DNA from: Thermoplasmata archaeon | Lineage (GTDB): Archaea > Thermoplasmatota > Thermoplasmata > Halarchaeoplasmatales > Halarchaeoplasmataceae | Reading direction: 5' to 3' | Length of the DNA stretch: 64,000 nucleotides | Assembly: GCA_003554965.1 (NCBI GenBank) | Contig: PWHR01000037.1 | Location: 1 to 64,000 of the forward strand | Part shown: one piece after another, positions 32,442 to 41,280 of the stretch | How the letters are laid out: every line of letters starts with the position of its first letter | Numbering within the stretch: position 1 is the first letter of the stretch | Program-made: the position numbers and the translations under genes | The notes under the pieces: generated by a model | Seen by the model: only the letters and a program-made list of their open reading frames with translations | Databases searched by the model: none | What the model was told of the DNA's origin: nothing

Positions 32442-33848
32442 CTACAAAAGTTCGATAAGATACTTGTCGAATTCTAGGAAGAACAACATTATGGGGAATA
32501 TTATGCATCCCATCAAGTGAACTCTTCTCAATCCATATAGAGGAGGGATCAACCCTATCGAAGTAGATATAACACCTACGATAAGACCAAGAGGGCCTGA
32601 TAAAAGGAACATGAGTATCAAAAGAAATATGATGATGCCTTTAGAGATCTTCTCGTACTCTATTCTTTTATGTATCCCCGCAAATGTTTTTCCTAATGAC
32701 AAAGTTAAGAAATGAGCAACAGTTCCAGAGATGATCACTGAAAATAGTAGTAATAAAAATAAGCTGGGGATCTCAAATACAGATGTCCATCCTTGGATAT
32801 TAGCTTCATTCAATTCTAAAACCGCCTGCATCGCACCGCTTCTAGCTCTAAGTATTATGAAAAGAGCTACAAGGGTAAATATCGCACAGGCCGTATCTAC
32901 TGCTGATACCGCTATTATAAATTCTCTAGATTTTTCTTCTTGGCTTAAGTCATCGGGTGTGAAAAGGCTTGTTACAGTAGTGGCCGCTGCAGCCGTGATC
33001 CCCGGTAACCACCCTACCAGGCCACCAGATAGTGATCCGTTGATGATCCCTCTCAATTGGCCCTTTTTATCTAGACCTATCTCTACATCCTCTGTCTTTT
33101 GATCCGGGATATCGGGTTCATCCATCAAACTCACCAGCAAGTTTGAAATCCCGAACAGGCCCGTGAACATAGGAAAAAGCATCATAGATGAGATGGGTAA
33201 ACCTTCCTGCTCTATAGGGGTCCAAGCATAAGCATGTAATCCGGTTGGACTTAAAATGATAAAACCCAACAAACCGCTCAGAAAGAAAAGACCCGCTGCG
33301 ATGAGCTTTGGTTTATAGTCTAATAAACTTCTCCCCTCTTGAAGCACTAACAAGAAAACCACCGAAAAGAGGATCAAAGGTATCAAGGGAACCAATCTAT
33401 CATAAAGGTTGATCGGATCACCCATGATCATCCTTGCTGGAAGGATAAGCAGTAATGAAAAAAATAAAGCGGCAAAACTCCCCAATGAGCTCGCTTTAAC
33501 TGCCTCATATCCTCTCCCTTCTAAAAGCATACGATGGGCCGGAAGAACCGATAAAGCAGTTTCTCCTTCTGGAGCTCCAAAATAAGTAGCGGGTATGAAG
33601 TTCAAGAAAGTGTGAGTTATCAGGCATCCGATGACAAGCATAGATAAAAATATGAGCAGTTCTGAGGTCGTTAGACCAAATCTAGAAAGTAATCGAGATG
33701 CGAATATCAGCAACCCACTTAAGGAACTGATGATCATGAAGGAAATAGTATTTACATGGATACCGGGGATCAAACCTGTCACTATACCGAGGCAGATCCC
33801 CATGAATGTGAAAAGAATAGCCAAAAATAAAATGGTTAGAGGAGACAT
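32442..33848 (-). CDS. TctA/COG1784-family membrane protein
   Basis: A 468-residue integral membrane protein with about eleven hydrophobic segments. It resembles the archaeal branch of the tripartite tricarboxylate transporter large subunit. Family marks: GIVTGLIPGIHVNT at the N-terminus, NFIPATYFGAPEGETALSVL, and a second-half counterpart GLVGWLPGITAAAATT, consistent with an inverted repeat. No TctB or TctC partner is adjacent, so the archaeal form may act alone. Substrate unknown. Confidence 0.8.
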   Translation of the reverse strand: MSPLTILFLAILFTFMGICLGIVTGLIPGIHVNTISFMIISSLSGLLIFASRLLSRFGLTTSELLIFLSMLVIGCLITHTFLNFIPATYFGAPEGETALSVLPAHRMLLEGRGYEAVKASSLGSFAALFFSLLLILPARMIMGDPINLYDRLVPLIPLILFSVVFLLVLQEGRSLLDYKPKLIAAGLFFLSGLLGFIILSPTGLHAYAWTPIEQEGLPISSMMLFPMFTGLFGISNLLVSLMDEPDIPDQKTEDVEIGLDKKGQLRGIINGSLSGGLVGWLPGITAAAATTVTSLFTPDDLSQEEKSREFIIAVSAVDTACAIFTLVALFIILRARSGAMQAVLELNEANIQGWTSVFEIPSLFLLLLFSVIISGTVAHFLTLSLGKTFAGIHKRIEYEKISKGIIIFLLILMFLLSGPLGLIVGVISTSIGLIPPLYGLRRVHLMGCIIFPIMLFFLEFDKYLIELL

Positions 33849-33893
33849 CTGCTAAAGCGCCTCATCCAATCAACGCTAGTAAAGTGTATTAAT

Positions 33894-34835
33894 TCACTCC
33901 CACTCTATTGTGCCAGGAGGTTTATTCGTCACGTCGTAGATTACTCTGTTCACTTCGTTTTTCATTTCATTGGTGATCCTGGTTGAAATTCTATCTAGTA
34001 TCTCAAAAGGGATCCTGGTGAAGGTTGCTGTCATTGCATCTATCGAATCTACCGCCCTTATAGCTACAGTATGGCCGTAGGCTCTTTTATCTCCTTGTAC
34101 TCCGACAGTCTTCACGGGCAATAGGACAGCAAAATACTGCCAAGGTCTTTCCATCTCCCCATTCTTTACTGCCTTATCGATCTCATCCTCCACGATAAAA
34201 CAGGCTTCTCTAACGATCTCAGTTTTCTCCGGTGTAGCCTCGCCTATCACCCTTATAGATAGACCTGGTCCCGGAAAAGGTTGTTCTTCTGCAGTCTCAA
34301 GTCCGAGTTCTCTAGCGACCTCCCTCACCTCATCTTTATAAAGATCATATAAGGGTTCTATCAAATCCAACCCCATCTCTTCAGGGAGTCCTCCAACATT
34401 ATGATGCGATTTGATCGTATCTCTATTTTCGTCACCACTTTCTATCCAATCTGGTGCTATCGTTCCCTGGACCAAATAGTCAGCATCAAATTTTTCTGCT
34501 TCTTTTTCAAAGACGTCGATGAATTTGTTCCCTATAATCTTCCGTTTTTTCTCTGGATTTTTCACACCTTTCATCGCTTGGTAAAAATCATCGCTTGCAT
34601 CTATTATCGTATGATTGATATCCATCTTATCAAAAACCGTTTTCATATTTTCTGTTTCATTTTTTCTCATGTATCCTGTATCTACATATATCGCTAAGAG
34701 ATCATCCTCTAGAGCCTTACTAGCTAACACTGTCGCAACCGTACTGTCCACTCCACCACTGCATCCAACCACTGCTTTACCATCGACCTTTCTTATCTTG
34801 TTCACTTTCTCTTCTATGAAATTTTTTGGATCCAT
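33894..34835 (-). CDS. guaAB: GMP synthase, ATP-pyrophosphatase subunit
   Basis: The PP-loop subunit of archaeal two-subunit GMP synthase, which adenylates XMP and aminates it with ammonia from a separate glutaminase subunit. Motifs: GCSGGVDSTV, DTGYMRKNE, the lid VQGTIAPDWIES, PFPGPGLSIR and the C-terminal dimerisation segment ending YDVTNKPPGTIEWE. ATG at 34835 with AGGAGAT upstream is the start (313 residues); an open frame extends 8 codons further up. The glutaminase gene is not in the window. Confidence 0.94.
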   Translation of the reverse strand: MDPKNFIEEKVNKIRKVDGKAVVGCSGGVDSTVATVLASKALEDDLLAIYVDTGYMRKNETENMKTVFDKMDINHTIIDASDDFYQAMKGVKNPEKKRKIIGNKFIDVFEKEAEKFDADYLVQGTIAPDWIESGDENRDTIKSHHNVGGLPEEMGLDLIEPLYDLYKDEVREVARELGLETAEEQPFPGPGLSIRVIGEATPEKTEIVREACFIVEDEIDKAVKNGEMERPWQYFAVLLPVKTVGVQGDKRAYGHTVAIRAVDSIDAMTATFTRIPFEILDRISTRITNEMKNEVNRVIYDVTNKPPGTIEWE

Positions 34836-34954
34836 CCGATCTCCTCTTTTTTCTATCATCTAGTTCTGCATGTTTATATCTCTTTACCCTCTTAGCTTAG
34901 GATAATTATGATAATAAATTCAAAAAAGATGTAGAAAATAGTTTTTTGAGTTGG

Positions 34955-35248
34955 TTATGTTTTCATTATCGCTACCAAAAATATGGCTATAGCGATTATG
35001 GCTCCTACAACAAAGCCTCCTACAAAGGTGAGAGCCTCCATGAAGACGGTTGTGAATTCCCCTTCTTCAAAAAATACTCCTTCGGAATACAAGAATATCG
35101 TCAATGCCCAAAACAATATACCTATCACTGAGAGCGCTATACCCATATTCCTGCTTTTTCCTCTACCAAAGTAGGCGGTAAAACCACCTGCGATGATCAT
35201 TCCCAAACCCAACGTCAACAAGACGACTGTTAAAAATTCATATGCCAT
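34955..35248 (-). CDS. Small membrane protein with three TM helices
   Basis: Not recognised. The 97-residue protein has three hydrophobic spans: LTVVLLTLGLGMIIAGGFTAYF, a second around IALSVIGILFWALTIFLY and a third around FVGGFVVGAIIAIAIFLVAI. A basic loop GRGKSR follows span one, and an acidic loop precedes span three. It lies 13 bases after the stand-alone Lrp-type effector-domain gene. AGGAGGTT, which is also in that short gap, is its ribosome site. The two are probably co-transcribed. Confidence 0.7.
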   Translation of the reverse strand: MAYEFLTVVLLTLGLGMIIAGGFTAYFGRGKSRNMGIALSVIGILFWALTIFLYSEGVFFEEGEFTTVFMEALTFVGGFVVGAIIAIAIFLVAIMKT

Positions 35249-35261
35249 TTTTTTTAACCTC

Positions 35262-35495
35262 CTAAAATTCTATCCCTGTTAGGGTTTTAGTATCTTCTAC
35301 TCCTTCTATCGATCTTATTTTGTCCACCACGGCTTGCCCAAGGTTGTTGAAGTTCTCTGCTTGAAGTTTCACTATTAGGTCATATTCACCGAACAATGAA
35401 TGGACCTCAGTGACCTCATCGATCTCCTTCACGATATTGTAAACGTCCCTTTCGGCAGCCGGTGCCGTTTTTATCAATACGAAACCTATCGCCAA
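35262..35495 (-). CDS. Stand-alone Lrp/AsnC effector-binding (RAM) domain
   Basis: A 77-residue protein corresponding to the C-terminal ligand-binding domain of Lrp/AsnC regulators (AIGFVLIKTAPAAERDVYNIV, EVHSLFGEYDLIVKL, VVDKIRSIEGVEDTKTL). The DNA-binding helix-turn-helix is absent. Such isolated domains bind amino acids and may assemble with full-length Lrp proteins or act as sensors. Its role here is not known. Confidence 0.85.
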   Translation of the reverse strand: MAIGFVLIKTAPAAERDVYNIVKEIDEVTEVHSLFGEYDLIVKLQAENFNNLGQAVVDKIRSIEGVEDTKTLTGIEF

Positions 35496-35565
35496 GATTA
35501 CACCTATGACGGCTAATCATTAGAGAAATATAAATATTTTGATGTTTTGCACTATTTCAATTAAT

Positions 35566-36654
35566 TCAGAGTACTTTCAATTCTCTTTCTGCATCAGTCA
35601 ACATCTCATAGCCGTCTTCAGTCACAACGATATCGTCTTCTATCCTGACACCACCGTAACCAGATATGTAAATACCCGGTTCCACAGTGAACACCATGCC
35701 AGGTTCTAGAGTCACGTCAACATTTGGCGATAGACCGGATCCGTCGTGTGTAGATAATCCTATGCTGTGTCCTAATCCATGGATGAACTTCCCCTCGAAT
35801 TCAGTGCTGTCGATTACTTCTTTCGCTGCATTATGGATTTCTTCACCTTTGATCCCTGATTCTATTTTCTTCAATGCAGCTTGTTGCGCTTCCAGAACAG
35901 TTTCGTAGATCCTTTTTTGTTTATCGGAAGCTTCTCCGATGATAAACGTTCTAGTGATGTCAGAACGATATCTTTTATAAAGAGCGCCAAAATCCAAAAC
36001 CAAAAAATCTCCTTTTTGTAATTTTCTTTCTCCTGCTGTGTAGTGAGGTTCTGCAGAATTCGGTCCGCTTCCTGCTATAACCTCAAAAGCGTCCCCTGTT
36101 GCTCCTTTCTTCTTCATGAGATATGATATTTCAGCTGCCACTTCGTACTCTTTCATCCCTTTTTCGATGTGATCGGGGATCTCCTCGGCGACTTCTGAAG
36201 CGATCTCTCCAGCTTTATCCAAGATCTCGATCTCATTTTCATCTTTTCTATTCCTTGCTTCCACGATGGAATCTGACATATCAATAATTTCGGCATCGGT
36301 AGAATCTTTTATCTTATCAAAACCCTTATATGTCAACTCTGAACCGTTGATGCCTATTTTATCTAAACCCTCAAGCTTTTCTTTCAACCACTCTTTAAGG
36401 TCCTCTTTATCCTCCATCACTTTAGTCGGTATATTTTCAGCCTTTTTTGCACTATCGGCTTCTAGTTTACTCACTATCATCTCCGATGAGAGATCAGGAT
36501 AAAAAATCAGTCCACAGTTCTCAAATACGCCTTCAGTTAGACCTGTAACGTAAAAGAAAGTTTTGTCTAGATGTGGTTTGACTGAATTATAGATCACTAT
36601 CGCGTCAACTTTTTCCTCTGCGAACTCGAATATCTTTTTGATTCGTGATTTCAT
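35566..36654 (-). CDS. M24-family Xaa-Pro aminopeptidase/prolidase
   Basis: A 362-residue pita-bread metallopeptidase releasing residues next to proline. The N-terminal creatinase-like domain (residues 1-130) precedes the catalytic domain. The dinuclear metal ligands are visible in order: Asp in VLDFGALYKRYRSDITRTF (two Asp), His in GLGHSIGLSTHDG, Glu in PGMVFTVEPGIYI and Glu in GGVRIEDDIVV. It acts in the cytoplasm on short peptides. Monocistronic by spacing. Confidence 0.9.
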   Translation of the reverse strand: MKSRIKKIFEFAEEKVDAIVIYNSVKPHLDKTFFYVTGLTEGVFENCGLIFYPDLSSEMIVSKLEADSAKKAENIPTKVMEDKEDLKEWLKEKLEGLDKIGINGSELTYKGFDKIKDSTDAEIIDMSDSIVEARNRKDENEIEILDKAGEIASEVAEEIPDHIEKGMKEYEVAAEISYLMKKKGATGDAFEVIAGSGPNSAEPHYTAGERKLQKGDFLVLDFGALYKRYRSDITRTFIIGEASDKQKRIYETVLEAQQAALKKIESGIKGEEIHNAAKEVIDSTEFEGKFIHGLGHSIGLSTHDGSGLSPNVDVTLEPGMVFTVEPGIYISGYGGVRIEDDIVVTEDGYEMLTDAERELKVL

Positions 36655-36702
36655 GATCGGCCATTAAAAGAAAGCTATTTAACTTTGACCATCAAAACAA
36701 AA

Positions 36703-38814
36703 TTATCGGATAGTATCTAAAGAGAATGAACCCATGTTTATTCCGCTCTTGCTGAAGGAGTATTCTATCCAATCTCTCGTCTGCACATCTCCCAATCCCT
36801 CGACCCTTAGATGATTTTTCAATTGCTCTACTTTGAATTCTATCTCTCCGTTCATGATATGGCCCAGCATGGAGATATCTTGTTCGCTGTGCATACCTTT
36901 TTCTAAAGTGTAAAGGGTAACCGCCTTATCTCTTTTCCTTCTTCCAGCAAAAGGTTGAAGTATTCTAAAAGTCGTTTCAGTATCCAAATACGCTATTATT
37001 GTAGAAACAGATTCAAATGCCATCCTGTAATAGCGGTGTTCCTCATTGAGTTTATCGGCAAATTCATCTACAGCTTCCGTTACTGATTTGAAATCGGACT
37101 GATCTTCTATATACTTAACAAAATTTTTATCTTTTTCTTCTTCCTTAACTTCTCCCATACTCACTGAATAAGCATCGACATAATACACCAAACCTCTCAA
37201 CTCATACTCTTCGTACGTAGGCAAAACAAATTTCATCTCTTCTCTTACTTCATCTATCGTCTTATCAGTGACTACCCAAATTGCTGGTACGCCTTTTTCC
37301 AATCCTTCAGCTATGAATGAATTAATCAAAACTTCTTTTCCAACGTGAGGTGGACCATAAACTGATACGTTCGAACCCAAGGGTATACCACCCAATAAAA
37401 GGTCATCTAACCTCCCAGTTCCCGTCTTACATTTCTCCTGTTCTATCTCTCTCAAGATCTCTTCCTGTCTTTCCTCTAATTCCTCATCAAGTAGATCTTC
37501 TTGCCTCGCCTTGATTTCTTTCTCTTTTTGCTCTATATATTTTTCTTTTGCCTTTATCTCTTGCTCTTTTTTGGATATCTCTTTTTCTAATTCTTCTAGT
37601 TGTCTTTTCCTCTCTTGTTCGCTTTTTCCGCCTATCTCTTTTTTCATAGCTTCTAACTTCTGCCGCTCTTTTCTTATCAGTTGTTCCCTATGATGGAGGT
37701 CCTCTTCTCTTTCGTTCAATTCCTGCTCTTTGTGCCTGATTTTTTCTTCTAAGTGTTCGATCTTTTCCTCTTTTTGTTTGATTTCACTTTTTAGGTCCCG
37801 TATGATCTCATTTTTTTCTCCCTCTATTTCTCCGCCTTGTTCCGTCTTCTTATTTTTTAACATCTGGATTTTCTTTTTCAGCTTATCGTTTTGATTTTTC
37901 AGGAGTTTTAATTTTTTATTGCTGACTTCCCCCTCGGTATCTTTACTTATTTGTTGGGACTTAAGATATTTAACCATCGCCACGCTGCCTTGTTTTATCT
38001 CCTCTATTTCTTCTTCCAGATCCTCTTTTCTATCCTCAAGTTTTTCTATTTTTTCCTTTTTACTTTCCAATTCAGACTTCAATTCGTTGTTCTTTTCCAG
38101 CATTTCATGGGGGTCGAAATCTTCAGATTCTATTTCTGAGAGACGATTTTTGAATCGTTCTTTGAGATCTTCCAATTCTTTAGCCTTCTTTTCTAGCTCA
38201 TTTTCTTTTTGTTCCAATCTCATCTCTTTTTCTTTTAATTCCTCTTCCAATTCTTCTTTCTCTTCTTCGAAACTCTCTTCACCCAACCAGTCAGAGAACG
38301 ATTCCTCCTCTCCAGCTAGCCAAGCTTTCAGGGAGTCAAAATCCCTTTCCTTCTCTCCAGCTGTTTTTGGCTTTGGACCCTTTTCTTTTGCTTCCTCGAT
38401 CTCCTCGCCTAATATACCTGTTATGTCTCTATCACTTTCACCTGTTAACCATTGTGCGAGTTCATCTTCTTCGTTCATGTTCTTTTTATCACTCTTTATT
38501 GGATTAGGATTCCCTAGTTTTGAGCCATCTTCACCTGTTTTAGCTTTCAATTCTTCAACTTTCTCTTTTATTTCTTCAGCTTTCTCCTCGGTCAATCCAT
38601 TAACAGCTACCATCTCATCGATCTCGGATTTTGAGATGGCTTCGGCATCGTTTAAACCCTTCTCAAAAAGATCTTCAACTATTCTTTCATCGACACCAGG
38701 TATTTCGACTAATGTATCACTTAAATCTCTTTTAGATCGAGATATAGATTCCTCCATCCCTTCTTCGGAGGATTTTGTATTATCCGAGGGGGTTCCACCA
38801 ATATTACTACTCAT
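36703..38814 (-). CDS. Coiled-coil protein with HhH domain and KaiC/GvpD-like ATPase domain
   Basis: About 703 residues in three parts. The N-terminal segment has a helix-hairpin-helix pair (LVEIPGVDERIVEDLFEKGL, VNGLTEEKAEEIKEKV). A central region of about 330 residues is continuous charged coiled coil. The C-terminal 230 residues are RecA-like (TGTGRLDDLLLGGIPLGSNV, GPPHVGKE, VPAIWVVTDKTIDEVREEM, GLVYYVDAYS). The Walker A motif ends in GKE instead of GKS/GKT, so nucleotide hydrolysis is doubtful. The family belongs to the KaiC/RadA group. A GTG at 38823 is possible, but ATG at 38814 follows AGGTAAGTG. Function unknown; DNA or signalling roles are guesses from the domains. Confidence 0.78.
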   Translation of the reverse strand: MSSNIGGTPSDNTKSSEEGMEESISRSKRDLSDTLVEIPGVDERIVEDLFEKGLNDAEAISKSEIDEMVAVNGLTEEKAEEIKEKVEELKAKTGEDGSKLGNPNPIKSDKKNMNEEDELAQWLTGESDRDITGILGEEIEEAKEKGPKPKTAGEKERDFDSLKAWLAGEEESFSDWLGEESFEEEKEELEEELKEKEMRLEQKENELEKKAKELEDLKERFKNRLSEIESEDFDPHEMLEKNNELKSELESKKEKIEKLEDRKEDLEEEIEEIKQGSVAMVKYLKSQQISKDTEGEVSNKKLKLLKNQNDKLKKKIQMLKNKKTEQGGEIEGEKNEIIRDLKSEIKQKEEKIEHLEEKIRHKEQELNEREEDLHHREQLIRKERQKLEAMKKEIGGKSEQERKRQLEELEKEISKKEQEIKAKEKYIEQKEKEIKARQEDLLDEELEERQEEILREIEQEKCKTGTGRLDDLLLGGIPLGSNVSVYGPPHVGKEVLINSFIAEGLEKGVPAIWVVTDKTIDEVREEMKFVLPTYEEYELRGLVYYVDAYSVSMGEVKEEEKDKNFVKYIEDQSDFKSVTEAVDEFADKLNEEHRYYRMAFESVSTIIAYLDTETTFRILQPFAGRRKRDKAVTLYTLEKGMHSEQDISMLGHIMNGEIEFKVEQLKNHLRVEGLGDVQTRDWIEYSFSKSGINMGSFSLDTIR

Positions 38815-39011
38815 TTTCTTCACTTACCTGGCTTCCAAAGACCTCTGATTAGCTGAGAAGGCCATTTTAATTCGATTATAAAGTTTTTATTATCCCTTTT
38901 CTCATGGTCCATCTTGTCTATCTTTTCATATGAACCTTATCAATCGGGTTAATACCACCCCTTCTCATATTATTTAAACTCTTTCCTCTAAAAATACCAA
39001 ACTATTTTTAA

Positions 39012-39239
39012 TTATAACTTCTCGAATACATCAGTAGTTTTTCTTCCCTGCATGCGTTTTTTCATGTCAGAGACGAGTGATCTATAATACGTTAGATGGT
39101 CTCGAACTATTTCTAATTCTTTTTTAAGTTCTTCTTCATGTTGGTTGAGTTCCTTTATCCTCCCTTCTACTTTCCAATATTTCCTTTTACAAGTCATTAT
39201 CTCATCTCTTAGATTTTTGATTTCATTATCTTCTGCCAT
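39012..39239 (-). CDS. Small coiled-coil protein, 75 aa
   Basis: Not recognised. An all-helical, charged protein (MAEDNEIKNLRDEIMTCK and a following heptad-rich stretch EEELKKELEIVRDHL). ATG at 39239 is preceded by GAGGAGG, so it is preferred over the GTG at 39263 that overlaps the upstream gene. It lies immediately downstream of a second small coiled-coil gene; the two may form a hetero-oligomer. Confidence 0.6.
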   Translation of the reverse strand: MAEDNEIKNLRDEIMTCKRKYWKVEGRIKELNQHEEELKKELEIVRDHLTYYRSLVSDMKKRMQGRKTTDVFEKL

Positions 39240-39259
39240 CCAATCCTCCTCTTTTGAAA

Positions 39260-39502
39260 TCACATCCTTCTGATTTCCTCTATCAAGTCAATAGAGGTAT
39301 TAGAGACATCTCTACTCTGTTTTCGTTTAGCTCTCATCCCGTCTTCCGCTCTTCTAATCCTTTTCTTCAATTCTTTTGCCTTCTTTTTCAACTTTTTCTT
39401 TTTTGATCTGACCTCTTCTAATCTCTCCAAGATCTCCTTCTCTCTTTTCTCCCACCTTTTTTTCTCGTTTATCGCCATCAAGGTCTTTTCAAAATCTACC
39501 AA
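39260..39502 (-). CDS. Small highly basic coiled-coil protein, 80 aa
   Basis: Not recognised. The protein is dominated by Lys and Arg in a continuous helix (LEEVRSKKKKLKKKAKELKK, RIRRAEDGMRAKRKQSRD), suggesting nucleic-acid contact or pairing with an acidic coil. The start is TTG at 39502, 8 bases after AGGAGGT. It follows csl4 by 21 bases in the same direction, so it is probably part of an operon with the exosome subunit and the methyltransferase. Confidence 0.6.
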   Translation of the reverse strand: MVDFEKTLMAINEKKRWEKREKEILERLEEVRSKKKKLKKKAKELKKRIRRAEDGMRAKRKQSRDVSNTSIDLIEEIRRM

Positions 39503-39523
39503 TTTTTTAAACCTCCTAGCTTA

Positions 39524-40102
39524 CTATCTTTTGAGTTTTATATTCCCGTAAACACTTGATATATTCCTATCAGATCGGATCTCGCAGTTCTCACAATATA
39601 ATTTATTTTTCTTTCTTTCAAATTTCATGGATTTTCTGCATTCAGGACAGTATCCTCTGACCACACCGAAAGTTTTTCCAGTCGTTGACAGTTTGATCGT
39701 TGGTTCTACTTGTATGACTTTAGCTCTTACAATATCACCGACTAAAAACTCATCTTTCATCTTCTCCGTGTAGTCATCAGAGACCTCGGAGATATGGAGA
39801 GTGCCCTCTACATCTTCTTTTACTTCTCTAGATACGTTTTCAACTTTCTCTATCATAATGACGGCCATAGACCCCTTTCTCATGAAAACGCTACCATAGA
39901 TAACGTCGCCTTTCTCCACTTTTACGATAGGGTTTACAGCTTTTACCTTTGCCTCTAGAGAGTCCTCGTCGAACTTTAAGAGTCCGAATTGAGAAGCATA
40001 GATATCACCATTATCCTCAAATGTACCTTCACCTGACAACCATTCCTCAGAGGTTCCTACTTTATCTCCTGGAACTACCAATTTTTCTTCATTTTTTGAC
40101 AT
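39524..40102 (-). CDS. csl4: Exosome subunit Csl4
   Basis: An RNA-binding cap subunit of the archaeal exosome. The 192-residue protein has the N-terminal domain (VVPGDKVGTSEEWLSGEGTF), a central S1 domain (GDVIYGSVFMRKGSMAVIMI, TLHISEVSDDY, FLVGDIVRAKVIQVEPTIKLS) and a C-terminal zinc ribbon (CPECRKSM and CENCEIRS). The Csl4-methyltransferase order is a recurrent archaeal neighbourhood. The stop of the methyltransferase gene and this start are separated by 1 base. Confidence 0.93.
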   Translation of the reverse strand: MSKNEEKLVVPGDKVGTSEEWLSGEGTFEDNGDIYASQFGLLKFDEDSLEAKVKAVNPIVKVEKGDVIYGSVFMRKGSMAVIMIEKVENVSREVKEDVEGTLHISEVSDDYTEKMKDEFLVGDIVRAKVIQVEPTIKLSTTGKTFGVVRGYCPECRKSMKFERKKNKLYCENCEIRSDRNISSVYGNIKLKR

Positions 40103-40103
40103 T

Positions 40104-40724
40104 TTATTCCCTCTTGATTTTTATCCCAAGAACTATCACTTCAAAATCTTTTTTTTCTTTCGTATGGAATTTGAACTGATTATAGATTTCAAACATATAT
40201 CTTTTTTCCCAAAACAAGTCATGTCCCCGGTCGTTGATAAATTTTTCCAAGAAATCCACAGTTTTTTCATTGTGGAGTGAATAAGTGGTTTTGCTGAACT
40301 CGAAAGCTTTTTTCAAAAAAGGTATATCTGCGCCTTTTTTTTGAGAACCAAATGGAGGGTTCATCAGAACGGTGTCAACATCAGATCTAAAATCACTTAC
40401 ATCTTTTCTCTCGAAGTCTATTGACTGTGAAACAGACCATTCTTTTGCCTTTTTTTTGGCGATATCTAATGCCTCTTCATCGATATCTACGGCTTTTACT
40501 TTTTTAGCTCCAAGATAGGCTGCTCCCAATGCAAAGATACCGGTACCACATCCAAGATCAGCTACTACTTTGCCAATGATATCACCTTTTACGTAGGCTG
40601 AAAATAATATGTCAGATGCGATGTAGGCCGGAGTTGAGTACTGTTCCTTTTCGGGTGAAGGATTAGGATGATCTGGTATCTCTTCCAATTTGATTTCAAG
40701 ATCCTTCTTCTTTATGCCCGCCAT
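40104..40724 (-). CDS. METTL5-like RNA adenine methyltransferase (COG2263)
   Basis: A SAM-dependent methyltransferase of about 206 residues. The SAM motif is VADLGCGTGIFALGA, the acidic motif AVDIDEEAL, and the catalytic NPPF motif lies in DTVLMNPPFGSQKKGADIPF, diagnostic of N6-adenine RNA methylation. The substrate in related enzymes is small-subunit rRNA. ATG at 40724 follows GGTGAG; an open frame starts 3 codons earlier at a GTG. Confidence 0.88.
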   Translation of the reverse strand: MAGIKKKDLEIKLEEIPDHPNPSPEKEQYSTPAYIASDILFSAYVKGDIIGKVVADLGCGTGIFALGAAYLGAKKVKAVDIDEEALDIAKKKAKEWSVSQSIDFERKDVSDFRSDVDTVLMNPPFGSQKKGADIPFLKKAFEFSKTTYSLHNEKTVDFLEKFINDRGHDLFWEKRYMFEIYNQFKFHTKEKKDFEVIVLGIKIKRE

Positions 40725-40762
40725 CCTTCTCACCCATACTCCTGATAATTAAAAAAAGATTC

Positions 40763-41143
40763 CTAGGATCCTCGTTCCCAAACTTTATCCGAGATATCAT
40801 TATAGATGGATTCTTCCTCGGCTTCATTGACCTCCTCTTCCTCCTCTAGAACTTCCCTGATCTTTCTCTCATTCAACACCCAGTAATGTATCCTCCATTT
40901 CTTACCACTTGGTAGATTAGTGCTCTCTTCTTCTGTTATCAATAGATCGTAGTCCTCTAGCTTGTAAAAGATATCTCTTTCTTCGGAAGAGATTAGATTA
41001 TCTGTTATGACTTTATCGTATCCAAAAAGATTCATAACTTTTTCGGCCATATCTGCGGCTAAATGAGAATCCATCTCATCTTCATCGAACACAGTTTCGA
41101 TAGCTTTTTTCAATTCTTTTAGGGTTATTCTGCTCACGATCAA
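40763..41143 (-). CDS. Conserved archaeal protein, possibly DUF6015
   Basis: A 126-residue acidic protein with two helices (ELKKAIETVFDEDEM, LAADMAEKVMNLFGYDKVI), a winged-helix-like segment (DIFYKLEDYDLLITEEE) and a beta hairpin (GKKWRIHYWVLN), ending in a Glu-rich tail. The layout recalls a winged-helix module used in DNA or protein binding, and resembles the archaeal family listed as DUF6015; I am not certain of the name. Start codons are weak: TTG at 41143 or GTG at 41137. A TATA-like TTTATTTATA lies about 95-105 bases upstream (41239-41252). Confidence 0.65.
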   Translation of the reverse strand: MIVSRITLKELKKAIETVFDEDEMDSHLAADMAEKVMNLFGYDKVITDNLISSEERDIFYKLEDYDLLITEEESTNLPSGKKWRIHYWVLNERKIREVLEEEEEVNEAEEESIYNDISDKVWERGS

Positions 41144-41280
41144 TCACTCATGATAGTTTATCATCACTTCACCCATTTTCTATAACACTCATAATCAAGT
41201 ATCTCTTTTAAGGGTGATTTCACGGACTAATAGGAACTAATATAAATAAATCTTCCCCAATTTCATCGGAAAAAATTAAC

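Noticed and set aside
38820-38912. 30-codon minus-strand ORF (MDHEKRDNKN start) just before the KaiC-like gene
   Set aside because: It lacks a ribosome site and a clear promoter and overlaps the start of the next gene; coding potential cannot be supported without conservation.
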